Assembly: GCF_002245625.1 (NCBI RefSeq) | Contig: NZ_NOIG01000013.1 | Span: forward strand, 62,001 to 126,000 | DNA: 64,000 bases | Reading direction: 5' to 3' | From: Acidovorax kalamii | Lineage (GTDB): Bacteria; Pseudomonadota; Gammaproteobacteria; Burkholderiales; Burkholderiaceae_C | Part shown: positions 18,773 to 27,490 of the stretch, piece by piece | Numbering within the stretch: position 1 is the first letter of the stretch | Layout of the letters: each line of letters starts with the position of its first letter | Notes under the pieces: generated by a model | Told to the model about the DNA's origin: nothing | Database searches by the model: none | Seen by the model: only the letters and a program-made list of their open reading frames with translations | Made by a program: the position numbers and the translations under genes

Positions 18773-19740
18773 TCGACCTTGATCCCGGCCTGGCGAATGG
18801 CCAAACCCCACCGCTGCGATTCGCCCTGGATGAACTCGCCGAATGCAGCTGGCGTGAGTGGTGCAGGCTCCAGGCCAAGCGGCCGGTAGCGGCCCAGCAC
18901 TTCGGGAGACTCCAGCGCGGTCACCACCGCCTTGTGAAGCACATCGACCACGGACGCCGGGGTACCAGCCCGCACCATGACACCATTCCAGCCCGGAATA
19001 TCGAGGTCCGCATGCCCGGCCTCGGTCAGGGTGGGCACCTGGGGGAGCACCTGCAGGCGCTGCTCGCTGCCCACGCTGACCAGCGCGCGCAGCTTGCCTT
19101 CGCGCACCAGTGGCAGGCTCGAAGCCACAACATCGCACATGAAGTCCAGGCGCCCGGCCATCAGGTCCTGCAGCGCGGGCGCTGCGCCTTGGTAGGGCAC
19201 ATGGGTCATGCGCGAGCGTGTCTTGATGCGCAGCTGCTCGGTCCACACATGGGGCTGGCTGCCCTGCCCGTACGAGCCATAGTTGAGGCCATCCCCCGCA
19301 GCGGCCGCGCGCAGCAGGTCGGCCAGTGTCTGGAACGGACTGCCCGCAGGCACGACCACGACCAGCGGCGACCTGAACAACCGTGTCAGGGGCGCAAAGT
19401 CCTTGAGGGGGCTGAAGCTCAGCTTGGCGTACAGCGCTGGGTACATGGCCAGCGGGCCGATATCGGCGTACAGCAAGGTGTGGCCATCGGCGGGCTGCTG
19501 CTTGACGTATTGGGCCGCCAGTTGCGCGGCGCCGCCGGGCTTGTTTTCCACCACCACGGCTTGCTGCATGCGCTCTCCCAGCTTCTGCACCAGCAGGCGC
19601 GACATCGCGTCGCCAAAGCCCCCCGCCGGGTAAGGTACCACCCAGCTCAACGGCCGCGCGGGATACGGGGCCTGGGCCCACGCCCAGGGGACCACCGCTG
19701 CGGACGCTGCAGCGCCCAGCCATTGACGGCGCGTGCTCAT
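18769..19740 (-). CDS. Bug-family tripartite tricarboxylate transporter binding protein
   Basis: The 323-residue protein starts with a cleavable signal (STRRQWLGAAASAAVV, then AWAQ), with Arg-Arg suggesting possible Tat export. It shows the Bug signatures YPAGGFGDAMSR, VVVENKPGGAAQLAA, YGSYGQGSQPH and VPYQGAAPALQDLMAG. Such proteins capture carboxylates in the periplasm, sometimes as extracytoplasmic sensors. No TctA/TctB membrane partners are seen in the window. It overlaps the next gene and abuts the cupin gene by ATGA-type overlap. Confidence 0.9.
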   Translation of the reverse strand: MSTRRQWLGAAASAAVVPWAWAQAPYPARPLSWVVPYPAGGFGDAMSRLLVQKLGERMQQAVVVENKPGGAAQLAAQYVKQQPADGHTLLYADIGPLAMYPALYAKLSFSPLKDFAPLTRLFRSPLVVVVPAGSPFQTLADLLRAAAAGDGLNYGSYGQGSQPHVWTEQLRIKTRSRMTHVPYQGAAPALQDLMAGRLDFMCDVVASSLPLVREGKLRALVSVGSEQRLQVLPQVPTLTEAGHADLDIPGWNGVMVRAGTPASVVDVLHKAVVTALESPEVLGRYRPLGLEPAPLTPAAFGEFIQGESQRWGLAIRQAGIKVE

Positions 19741-20318
19741 GACTGCTCCTTGGCAGGTGCGGCCACCGACGCATCAAAGCGCCCGTCCACCAGCACAAAC
19801 AGCATGCGGCACGGCGCGCCCGAACGGTTGGCCCATGCGTGGTTGGTACCCCGCTGCACCACCACGCTGCCGGGGCGCAGTGGCACTTCGCCTTCGTCCA
19901 GCACCAGCGTCAGTTCGCCTTCAATCACCACGCCGTAGTCCACCGATTCGGTACGGTGCATCAGCGGGTGGGGGGAGTCGGTTTTCACCGTGGAGGCGGC
20001 CGCATCGCCAATCTGGCTGAAGGCGTCATGCATGCGCTCGGCACCCCGTGCGAGGAACTCGGGCGTATCGGGCGGAATGTCCACGAACCGGATGCGCGTG
20101 CCACCCTGCGGGGGCGGCAGCACCAGCGGACCGAGCGTAGGGTCCGGGCCGTTGTCCACGACGGCGGGCGATTGCAATGTGCTCCAGACCTCATGGAACA
20201 CCGTACCGGGAATGGCGGCAATCTCGACCACGGTAGGCAGCGGCCCCTGGCTGGCGACCACGGCCCGGCCTTGAGTGTTGTGGCCCGTGACCACGCGGTG
20301 GATGGATGGAAAACCCAT
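19737..20318 (-). CDS. Cupin domain protein
   Basis: The 193-residue protein has a conserved cupin core in the C-terminal half: HRTESVDYGVVIEGE (motif 1 with a partial metal-ligand set) and LRPGSVVVQRGTNHAW (motif 2). The N-terminal ~90 residues have no clear match. Proteins of this type occur in aromatic and furan-type catabolic operons, where they may be enzymes or small-molecule binders; which one is unclear. It is overlapped by the following Bug gene and 11 bases downstream of the cyclase gene. Confidence 0.75.
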   Translation of the reverse strand: MGFPSIHRVVTGHNTQGRAVVASQGPLPTVVEIAAIPGTVFHEVWSTLQSPAVVDNGPDPTLGPLVLPPPQGGTRIRFVDIPPDTPEFLARGAERMHDAFSQIGDAAASTVKTDSPHPLMHRTESVDYGVVIEGELTLVLDEGEVPLRPGSVVVQRGTNHAWANRSGAPCRMLFVLVDGRFDASVAAPAKEQS

Positions 20319-20329
20319 GAACGGACTCC

Positions 20330-21127
20330 TCAGTCTTCAAAAATGGCGACCGCGCGCGTCCAGCCTGCCGAGGCACCGCGGATCTTGTGGGGGAAGCAGC
20401 TGATCGTGAAACCCGTGGGCGGCAGCGCCTCCAGGTTGTGCAGCTTCTCCAGATGGCAGTAGCCGATATCGCGGCCCGCCTTGTGCCCCTCCCAGATCAG
20501 GGCCTTGTTGCCCGTCTCGGCCACGCGCTGGGCGGTATACGAAAACGGCGCATCCCAGCTCCAGGCATCGGTGCCCGTGAGGCGCACACCGCGCTCCAGC
20601 AGGTACATCGTCGCTTCGTAGCCCATACCGCAACCGGCGCCCAGGTAGTCCTTGTGCCCGTAGCGCGACCCAGCGCGGGTGTTGACCACCACGATGTCGA
20701 GCGGCTGCAGCGTGTGCCCGATGCGGGCCAGCTCAGCCTCTACATCGGCCGAAGTGGCCACATAGCCATCGGGCAGATGGCGGAAGTCCAGCTTCACACC
20801 CGGCTGAAAGCACCACTCCAGCGGCACCTCGTCGATGGTGATGGAGGGGCGGGCACCGCCGTTCTTTGCATCCTGCGTGGAGTGGAAGTGCCACGGCGCA
20901 TCCAGGTGGGTGCCGTTGTGCGTGGTGAGCGTCACCCACTCGGCCGCTGCGGCTTCGCCATCGGGGTAATCATCCGGTTGCGTGCCCGGGATCATGGCCA
21001 TGAACTCGGGCAGCGTGTCGGCGTGCTTTTGGTAGGTGATCTTGGGCGCCAGGGGCGGCGGGTCGGAGAGGACATCGTTTTCCAGATAAATGGAAAGGTC
21101 CACAAAGCGGCGTGGGGGTTTGGTCAT
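20330..21127 (-). CDS. Cyclase-family (kynurenine formamidase-like) hydrolase
   Basis: The 265-residue protein belongs to the metal-dependent cyclase/kynurenine formamidase/isatin hydrolase superfamily. The metal-binding motif HNGTHLDAPWH is clear, with a later DIVVVNTRAG segment. These enzymes hydrolyse amides or lactones. Two starts are possible: ATG 21127 (MTKPPRRFVDLS), which I prefer, or GTG 21148, which overlaps the upstream Bug stop. Neither has a clear ribosome binding site. Confidence 0.85.
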   Translation of the reverse strand: MTKPPRRFVDLSIYLENDVLSDPPPLAPKITYQKHADTLPEFMAMIPGTQPDDYPDGEAAAAEWVTLTTHNGTHLDAPWHFHSTQDAKNGGARPSITIDEVPLEWCFQPGVKLDFRHLPDGYVATSADVEAELARIGHTLQPLDIVVVNTRAGSRYGHKDYLGAGCGMGYEATMYLLERGVRLTGTDAWSWDAPFSYTAQRVAETGNKALIWEGHKAGRDIGYCHLEKLHNLEALPPTGFTISCFPHKIRGASAGWTRAVAIFED

Positions 21128-21144
21128 GGCAGGGGTTACAAAGC

Positions 21145-22161
21145 TCACTCAGGCACCACGCCCACGGTGCGGGCGAGGGCCTGATGGATCTGGATTTCGG
21201 ATTGGTAAAACTTTTCCAGGGCGTCGAGCGATAGCGGCTCCTGGGGCTCGGTGCCGTTGGCGCGCAAAAAGCTCTGGACCTCGGGGTCGCGCAGGGCCAC
21301 ACCGAAGGCCTGGTGCAGGCGATGCACTGCCGCATCGGGGGTATGGCGCGCCACCAGCAGCGCACCCCAGGCGGTGTATTCAAAGCCCTTGAGCGCTGCA
21401 GACTGCTGGCTCAGCGGTGCGAGGTGGGGCAGCAGCGAAGGCGCCTTGGCGGCGGTGCTACCGAAGGCACGCAGCTTGCCCGTCTCCAGCATGTTCAGCG
21501 CTGCGCCGCCCAGCGGCACAAAGGACATATCAATCTGATTGCCCATGAGGTCTTGCACGACCGGTGGCACGCCCCGGTAAGGCACATGCACCAGCCGCAC
21601 GCCACACAGGCGCGCCCACTGGGTCCCCATGAGGTGGATCATCGAGCCTTGCCCAATGTGCCCGAAAGTCAGTGGCTTGCCAGCAGCAGCCGCTTGCCGC
21701 GCCATGTCCAGCAACTGCGCATGGGTGGTGGCGGGCATGTCGGCCCGGCCTGCCAGCACGTAGCTGGTGCGCCCCAGTGTGCCGATGGCGCGCATCTGCT
21801 CGGGCTTGTAGCGCGCGCTGGCCAGCGACAACGGGGTGAGGATGGGCTCGGTCTGCGAAACCACCACCACCGTCGCACCATCGGCAGGCGCGTTCAGCAT
21901 GCGCTGTACACCGATGGAGCCACCGGCGCCCGGCAGGTTCTCGATGACGATGGTCTGACCCAGCTCCCGCTGCATCAGGGTCTGGAGCTTGCGTGCAAAC
22001 ACATCGCTGGGGTTGCCCGCAGGCTGGGGCACGATGAAGGTGATGTGTCGGCCTGACTGCGCTTGGACCCACGGCGCAGCCATGCCTGCTGCAGCCGCCA
22101 CCAGGCAGGCGCGGCGGCTGAGCCAGGGCTGCGTCTGCACAAAGGCAACAGGGCTGCTCAT
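21145..22161 (-). CDS. Bug-family tripartite tricarboxylate transporter binding protein (second)
   Basis: The 338-residue secreted protein has a signal ending near PWVQAQSG, then VPQPAGNPSDVFAR, IVIENLPGAGGSIG, FGHIGQGSMIHL and VPYRGVPPVVQDLMG, all standard Bug-family blocks. It probably binds a carboxylated substrate or intermediate of the pathway. The C-terminus is somewhat diverged. It overlaps the MFS gene by 4 bases. It is clearly distinct from the other Bug protein in the same run. Confidence 0.9.
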   Translation of the reverse strand: MSSPVAFVQTQPWLSRRACLVAAAAGMAAPWVQAQSGRHITFIVPQPAGNPSDVFARKLQTLMQRELGQTIVIENLPGAGGSIGVQRMLNAPADGATVVVVSQTEPILTPLSLASARYKPEQMRAIGTLGRTSYVLAGRADMPATTHAQLLDMARQAAAAGKPLTFGHIGQGSMIHLMGTQWARLCGVRLVHVPYRGVPPVVQDLMGNQIDMSFVPLGGAALNMLETGKLRAFGSTAAKAPSLLPHLAPLSQQSAALKGFEYTAWGALLVARHTPDAAVHRLHQAFGVALRDPEVQSFLRANGTEPQEPLSLDALEKFYQSEIQIHQALARTVGVVPE

Positions 22162-23318
22162 GCCATGCCTTTCACTGCACCTGCAGTACCCGGGGCACGG
22201 TGGATGCGTGCAAATGCATAGACCGCCACCGCGTCGATCACCAAAGCCGCAACCCCCAGGCTGCCATAGCCCCAGGCCTTGACCAAGGTGCCGCCGAGGA
22301 TGGGCCCAATGGCCGCGCCGAACATGAGCATGGCGGGGGTGGCGGCCAAGGCACGGCCGCTGGGGTCCAGCCGCGCCAGCACGCCAAAGGCAAAGGTGTG
22401 CGTGAAGATCATCACGGCCGCAAACACGGCGGCGGCTGCGGCATAGGGCGCAAACACGGGCGAGTTCATGATCACCACCACCAGCAAGGCCTGCAGCGCA
22501 GGTCCCGACAGCAGAACGCTGCGGGCAGCCCAGCGCTTTTCCAGCACAGCGGCCAACGCTGCGGGAAAGAGGTTGACGACGCCCAGGGCAATCAGCACGC
22601 CGGTGACGGCCTGAAGTCCGTAGCCCCGGTCACTGCCCACGCGCTCCAGAAAGCTGAAGGTCATGGACTGCACCAGCCCGAGCGCCGCGATGCCCAGCAC
22701 GCCCCACCAGACCGCAGCGGGCAGAGGCGCAGCCGGAGCCCGCGAAGTGGCCGCGCCGCCTACGCTGTCGGCCTCGGGAAACGCCAGAGCCGCCACCACC
22801 GCGCCCACTGCCATGACGCCGGCAAAGACCTGGAACAACGCGGGTCCACCCAGCTTGGCCACCAGCACGGGGGTGCCCCCCAGGAACGCGATGGCAAATA
22901 CCCCCAGTGCCATGCCCACCAGGGCGAACATGCGGTGGGGGTTGGGGCTGCGGGCAATGGTGCCATGGGTAACGCTCAGGGCCGTGCCCGCAGCAATACC
23001 TGCCCCCGCATGCAGCATCGCCAACAAGGCGAACTGGGTGGTGGTGGACGCCACGGCAAACGCCACGGCCGCGCCGGCAAAGCCGCAGGTCGCCACGGTG
23101 CGCCCGCGCAACAACTGAAAGAACGGCGCCAACACCAGGCTGGCGGCCACCGCTCCAGCCAAAAACAGCGTCGCCAGCAAGCCGGCCTGCTGCGGGTCGA
23201 AGCGGTACACCGATATCAGCGTGCCCACCCAGACGGGCAAGGCCACCAGATCCACCATGCCTGCGCAGTGGCCCACCATCAGGGCCACCCGGCCCCGCAG
23301 CGATTGGGTTGTGATCAT
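22158..23318 (-). CDS. MFS transporter
   Basis: The 386-residue protein has about twelve hydrophobic segments, an intracellular LLRGRTVAT loop similar to the MFS motif A position, and VFAIAFLGGTPVLVAK in the middle. It is probably an aromatic-acid or metabolite permease of the catabolic cluster. ATG 23318 follows GGCGAGG at a good distance, which I prefer to GTG 23324. It is 12 bases downstream of the flavoprotein gene. Confidence 0.85.
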   Translation of the reverse strand: MITTQSLRGRVALMVGHCAGMVDLVALPVWVGTLISVYRFDPQQAGLLATLFLAGAVAASLVLAPFFQLLRGRTVATCGFAGAAVAFAVASTTTQFALLAMLHAGAGIAAGTALSVTHGTIARSPNPHRMFALVGMALGVFAIAFLGGTPVLVAKLGGPALFQVFAGVMAVGAVVAALAFPEADSVGGAATSRAPAAPLPAAVWWGVLGIAALGLVQSMTFSFLERVGSDRGYGLQAVTGVLIALGVVNLFPAALAAVLEKRWAARSVLLSGPALQALLVVVIMNSPVFAPYAAAAAVFAAVMIFTHTFAFGVLARLDPSGRALAATPAMLMFGAAIGPILGGTLVKAWGYGSLGVAALVIDAVAVYAFARIHRAPGTAGAVKGMA

Positions 23319-23330
23319 GCGCACCTCGCC

Positions 23331-24461
23331 TCAGATGGGTTGGGACAACGCCATGAGGGACTCGCGCATGATGCGCGAATGCTCCTCCTTGTCGCCGCCT
23401 TCGATTTCGATCTCGCCCAGCCGGGCGGAGTTTTCGACCACCATGCGGCAACGCTCCCAGCGGCGGGCTTCGAAGGCCGACAACGCAGTCGGTACATCGC
23501 CCGACTGAGCCAGTTCATCGGCCAGCACCAAGGCGTCCTCGATCCCGATGCAGGCCCCGGACGCCAGATGCGGCGTGGTGGCGTGCACCGTGTCACCAAT
23601 CAGCACCACCCGGCCGCGCGACCACGGGCGTGGCATGAGCAGGCCTTCGAGCGGGCGAAACACAATCTGTGAATCCGGTCCAATCTGGCTGCGGATGGAC
23701 TGCAGCGTGGGGGCGGAAAACCCATCGAGCAATGCACGCAACCGGTCCGCAAAGGTGGCCGGATCGACATGGTCGTTGGTCGGGCGCGGCTCGGTGACGA
23801 AGAGATACATCTCGGTCTTGGAGACAGGGTTCACGCCGGGTTTGATCTTCGGGCCCATCCACATCGTGGCGGTCTCGATCTCTGGCGGCTTGGGCAGGAC
23901 GGCGCGCCATACCGCTTGGCCGCTGTAACGTGGCTGGGGGGCGTTTTCAAACACCGCCTCACGCACCTTGGAGTTGAGGCCGTCGGCGCCGATCACCAAG
24001 TCATAGCGCTGGCGCTGTCCGTCGGTGAAAGTGACCTGCACGCCGTTGGCCTCTTGCTCAATGGCAGAAAAGGTGCAGCCGAGGCGGACGTTGGTGCCCG
24101 CCGCGCGGGTGGCCTCGGCCAGGATGCGGGCCAGCACCGGGCGCATGATGGCACCGCCGCCTGGAACATCGCCCCCCGCAATGCGGGGCGTGGACAAGGT
24201 GGCCACCAGAGGGCCGTGAGGCAGGTGCAGTTTCACGCCGTCCGAGGCGTTGCCCTGCGCCAGAAACGCTTCGAGAATTCCCAGGCGCCGAAACGCCCGC
24301 AGCGTGGCGCCCCCCAGGCTGATGCCCGCACCGTAGCTGCGCCAGCCGGGGTCGATCTCTACCAGGTCCACCTGGGCACCCTGCTTGCGCAGTTCGATGG
24401 CGGCTGCCATGCCGGAAAAGCCCCCGCCGATGATCAAAATGCGTTGGTGAGAAAGGCTCAT
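23331..24461 (-). CDS. FAD-dependent aromatic monooxygenase
   Basis: The 376-residue class A flavoprotein hydroxylase has the FAD motif IIGGGFSGMAAAIELR, the DG-type motif DLVIGADGLNSKVR and the second FAD motif VVLIGDTVHATTPHLASG. Members of this group hydroxylate phenolic or N-heteroaromatic rings, for example salicylate hydroxylase. Its start overlaps the Rieske ferredoxin gene stop (ATGA). Pairing with a ferredoxin is unusual, since class A hydroxylases take electrons directly from NAD(P)H. Confidence 0.9.
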   Translation of the reverse strand: MSLSHQRILIIGGGFSGMAAAIELRKQGAQVDLVEIDPGWRSYGAGISLGGATLRAFRRLGILEAFLAQGNASDGVKLHLPHGPLVATLSTPRIAGGDVPGGGAIMRPVLARILAEATRAAGTNVRLGCTFSAIEQEANGVQVTFTDGQRQRYDLVIGADGLNSKVREAVFENAPQPRYSGQAVWRAVLPKPPEIETATMWMGPKIKPGVNPVSKTEMYLFVTEPRPTNDHVDPATFADRLRALLDGFSAPTLQSIRSQIGPDSQIVFRPLEGLLMPRPWSRGRVVLIGDTVHATTPHLASGACIGIEDALVLADELAQSGDVPTALSAFEARRWERCRMVVENSARLGEIEIEGGDKEEHSRIMRESLMALSQPI

Positions 24462-24808
24462 GGGTTTGTCTCCTTGTGATTGGTAGGGGCGATGTGGATC
24501 TCGCCGTTCGCTTGTACTGTCAATGGCACGGGCACCAAGGCGTCGCCCAGGCACGGGCCCAAGGTACACAGCCCATTGGTGATGTCAAACAGCGCGCCGT
24601 GTGCCGCGCAGACGATGCGATCACCTGCTGCATTCAGGTACTTGTCCTTGCGCCATGCCATGGGGGTGTCCAGGTGGGGGCACAGATCGGCATAGGCGTA
24701 CAGCCGCTCGCCCTGGCGCACGATGAGCACCGTGTCCTGCCCACGGCCTGCGGGGTCAAAGCCCCGCGACTCGCCATCGGGCAGATCGTTCCAGTGGCAG
24801 AGCTTCAT
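24458..24808 (-). CDS. Rieske [2Fe-2S] ferredoxin-like protein
   Basis: The 116-residue protein has both Rieske ligand pairs: CPHLDTPM (Cys-x-His) and CAAHGALFD (Cys-x2-His). This matches small non-respiratory Rieske ferredoxins that feed electrons to ring-hydroxylating oxygenases. No oxygenase alpha subunit is in the window, so its partner may be the adjacent flavoprotein or an enzyme elsewhere. It lies 9 bases after the dioxygenase gene. Confidence 0.9.
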   Translation of the reverse strand: MKLCHWNDLPDGESRGFDPAGRGQDTVLIVRQGERLYAYADLCPHLDTPMAWRKDKYLNAAGDRIVCAAHGALFDITNGLCTLGPCLGDALVPVPLTVQANGEIHIAPTNHKETNP

Positions 24809-24817
24809 GGTCGGCTC

Positions 24818-25759
24818 TCAGTGCGGTGCACCAGCAGGTGGCGGGCCCGAAGGCGCCCACTTCTCGCGGTGTTGAAAGAGGAAGAGCTGCGAAGCATCGG
24901 CACTCATCGGCACCTCGCGCGCGGCCCAGCTGTCGTCATGCTGGTCCATGTCGGCGTCGTACTCCACATGGCAACCCAGGGGCGAGTTGAAGTACCAGAA
25001 CCAGTTGCTGCCAAACTTGTGGCGCCCCGGCCCCCAGAAGCTCTGGTAGCCCTTTTCAACAAACCGCGTCCCCGCCAGCAACACATCGGTGGGGCCGCCC
25101 ATGTGGAAGGTGAAGTGTTCGCAGCCCTTCATAAACGGAGGCGTCTGGATCATGAACAGCGTGTGGTGGTCTTGCGTGCCCGCAGGGCGCAAGAACGGTC
25201 CCACACCCGTGAAGCGATCGGTGCACACAAAGCCCAGTCGGGCGTAGAACGCCTCGGCCTTGGCCGCATCGGGCACGAAATACACCACATGCGACAGCGA
25301 ACGGGGCCGCGCCGCCATGTCGGGCGACAGGCCCAGGGCGTTGGGCCCACGCTGCGGGACGGCACCGGGCGCGTTCACGGCCTCAGCAGGCAATGCCAGC
25401 GGCTTGCGCACCGTGACCTGGAAAGCGAGGGCAAAGCCCAAGTCATCGGCGGTGCGCAGCACGCCGCCCTGGCGCACCACGGCGCGGTCGCGCGCCAGCT
25501 CGGCTTCGATGGCGTCGAGCGTGGCCGCATCTGCGACCCCGTAGACCGTTTCGCGCAACATGCTGGCAGTGCCCAGCGCGGGGGGCAGGGAAGGATCGCT
25601 CTGGGAGCGGATCTCCACGCATGTGCCGTCCAGCGCTTCAAAGCGCCCACCAGCAGCGGTGACGCCCACGGGAGTGAGTCCGTAGTCGGTAAGGTACTGG
25701 GCGCAGGCAGCGACGTCGTCCACGCCAAAAACGAGCGCGTCGGGTCCAATGATGTTCAT
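24818..25759 (-). CDS. Extradiol (VOC-fold) ring-cleavage dioxygenase
   Basis: The 313-residue protein has two vicinal-oxygen-chelate domains, as in type I extradiol dioxygenases. Metal-ligand candidates are in the second domain: LSHVVYFV, HTLFMI and CHVEYDAD (His, His, Glu). It probably opens a dihydroxylated ring produced by the flavin monooxygenase. The start ATG 25759 gives the standard N-terminal domain (VFGVDDVAACAQYL). Substrate unknown. Confidence 0.85.
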   Translation of the reverse strand: MNIIGPDALVFGVDDVAACAQYLTDYGLTPVGVTAAGGRFEALDGTCVEIRSQSDPSLPPALGTASMLRETVYGVADAATLDAIEAELARDRAVVRQGGVLRTADDLGFALAFQVTVRKPLALPAEAVNAPGAVPQRGPNALGLSPDMAARPRSLSHVVYFVPDAAKAEAFYARLGFVCTDRFTGVGPFLRPAGTQDHHTLFMIQTPPFMKGCEHFTFHMGGPTDVLLAGTRFVEKGYQSFWGPGRHKFGSNWFWYFNSPLGCHVEYDADMDQHDDSWAAREVPMSADASQLFLFQHREKWAPSGPPPAGAPH

Positions 25760-25805
25760 CTGTTGATCCTTGGTGGTAGAGGTTGTCAGGGCAGTTGCGG
25801 GGCTC

Positions 25806-26969
25806 TCAGGCGGTATGACTACCCAGGGTCTGGGCCACCCAGTCGGCGATGTAGTGGCCGGCGTTGATGCTGTTGTCAAAGCTGGCGTGCTGCACGCCGC
25901 CTTCACGGTCGGTGAAGATCTTGAGTTCGCGCTTCGGGCTGTTGACCAGCTGCTCATAGGTGCGGTGCGCCCACTTGAGCGGGATCTGCGAGTCGCGCTC
26001 GCCGTGCGTGACCAGGAAAGGCACCTTGATCTTCTCGACCACGCCATCGAGGTGCACGTTTTCCGCGATGTGCATGAACTCGTCCACGTCCTTGGCGCCC
26101 CAGACCCAGCACACGTGAGCCCAGTAGTGCGGCACGGGGAAGTCGCCCTCTTTCTCCAACCGGCGCTTTTGCACATCACGCCAGTCGTGGTTGGCGCCCC
26201 AGGCTACGCCGCAGGCAAAACGCGGCTCCATGGCCACGGCGCGCGGGCAATAGTAGCCGCCTAGCGAAACGCCCTCGCAGCCGATGCGCTTTGGGTCCAC
26301 GTCGGGGTGCTGCTCCAGCCAGTCCACCACGCGGCTCGCCCAGTGTTCGGTGTCGTACCGTGCCGTCAGCCCGTGCAGCCGCAGCGCCTCGCCGGTACCC
26401 GGCTGGTCCACTACCAGAGAGGACACACCACGTTGGGCCAGCCATGCTGGCAACCCGACCAGATACTTCATTTCCTTGGTCGAATCCAGGCCGTTTAGCT
26501 GCACGAGCAAGGGCGCCCGCTCCCCCGATTTCAGACCATGGGCCGGGTAGTACAGCGCCGACAGGTGCTTGCCTTCATAGGGAATCTCCACACGCTGCAC
26601 CCGGTCGCCCAGCAGGCGTGAGCCCTTGAGGAACAGTTCCAGCTCGCGCTCGTAAAGGGCCAGTCGGCCCGGAGCGCTGTGCGCCTGCAGGCGCTCTGCG
26701 GTGATGAGATAGCTGGAGGCGCGGCGGTATTTCTCGCCAGCGGAATACAGCCAGCCGCGCGCTTCATCTTCTTCGGCCAAGCCGCAGAGCTTGTCCGCCA
26801 TGCGCACCCAGGTTTCACGGAAGGCCTGCGTGCCAGCGGCATCGGGCGCCTTGGCGGCCTCTTGCAGCGGAGCGCACATCTCCTCGATTTCACCGATGCG
26901 TGCGCCCATCTCGATGGCCAGATCGACCGAGAGGTTCCAGACGTAGTTGGTAGGAAAGTACTTGAACAT
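25806..26969 (-). CDS. Alpha/beta hydrolase, C-C bond hydrolase-like
   Basis: The 387-residue protein has an N-terminal helical cap of ~120 residues followed by an alpha/beta hydrolase core. The nucleophile elbow is GCEGVSLGG with Ser235; a candidate acid lies in THGERDSQIP and the histidine in GVQHASFDN. Length and cap resemble 2,6-dihydroxypseudooxynicotine hydrolase and related C-C hydrolases. It probably cleaves the ring-fission product made by the adjacent dioxygenase. ATG 26969 starts the conserved protein. Confidence 0.85.
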   Translation of the reverse strand: MFKYFPTNYVWNLSVDLAIEMGARIGEIEEMCAPLQEAAKAPDAAGTQAFRETWVRMADKLCGLAEEDEARGWLYSAGEKYRRASSYLITAERLQAHSAPGRLALYERELELFLKGSRLLGDRVQRVEIPYEGKHLSALYYPAHGLKSGERAPLLVQLNGLDSTKEMKYLVGLPAWLAQRGVSSLVVDQPGTGEALRLHGLTARYDTEHWASRVVDWLEQHPDVDPKRIGCEGVSLGGYYCPRAVAMEPRFACGVAWGANHDWRDVQKRRLEKEGDFPVPHYWAHVCWVWGAKDVDEFMHIAENVHLDGVVEKIKVPFLVTHGERDSQIPLKWAHRTYEQLVNSPKRELKIFTDREGGVQHASFDNSINAGHYIADWVAQTLGSHTA

Positions 26970-26973
26970 AGGA

Positions 26974-27471
26974 TCACTTTGCGGGGGCTTGGGAGGCACG
27001 CGGGCCAATGCCCAGCGTGCCAAAAAAGACGGCCGTGGGCGCGTCGGAAAAGTCGGGGACAAAGCGGAAGGACTGGATCCGCCCATCGGTCACACGGAGC
27101 ACATCGCGGCCCACGATGCGTTCCACACCGGCGCGGTGATACAGCTCGCTGCGCACCTCCAGCAGTGCAGACACCCGGTCCCCATCCACCTCGGTGCTCA
27201 GCACAGACAAACGGGCCTGCGGCCGAACCACCGTGGCGTCGATGTAGTGCGCCAGGCAGGTGGGGTTGTCCATGGACGGGGTGCAGCCGGGAAAGTCCGA
27301 TCGCTCCACCTCCGGCGCGATGAGCGCGCGCACGGCGGCCATGTCACCCGCGTGGACTGCGGCGATGTAGCTATCCAGCACTGCGGCCGGTTGGGGGCTG
27401 GGCTGGGCCTGTGCGTTGACGCATGCCAGCAACAGACCGGCAGCAACGCACATCGTGTGGGTCGTGGTCAT
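26974..27471 (-). CDS. Secreted NTF2/SnoaL-like protein
   Basis: The 165-residue protein has a signal peptide (cleavage near VNAQAQ) followed by a single NTF2-like cone fold domain (LDSYIAAVHAGDMAAVRAL, then GRDVLRVTDGRIQSFRFVP). Periplasmic location with the DUF1302/DUF1329/RND set suggests a role in substrate handling at the envelope; no catalytic residues can be assigned. Only 4 bases separate it from the hydrolase gene. Confidence 0.75.
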   Translation of the reverse strand: MTTTHTMCVAAGLLLACVNAQAQPSPQPAAVLDSYIAAVHAGDMAAVRALIAPEVERSDFPGCTPSMDNPTCLAHYIDATVVRPQARLSVLSTEVDGDRVSALLEVRSELYHRAGVERIVGRDVLRVTDGRIQSFRFVPDFSDAPTAVFFGTLGIGPRASQAPAK

Positions 27472-27490
27472 GGTTCGTCCTCGTTGTCAG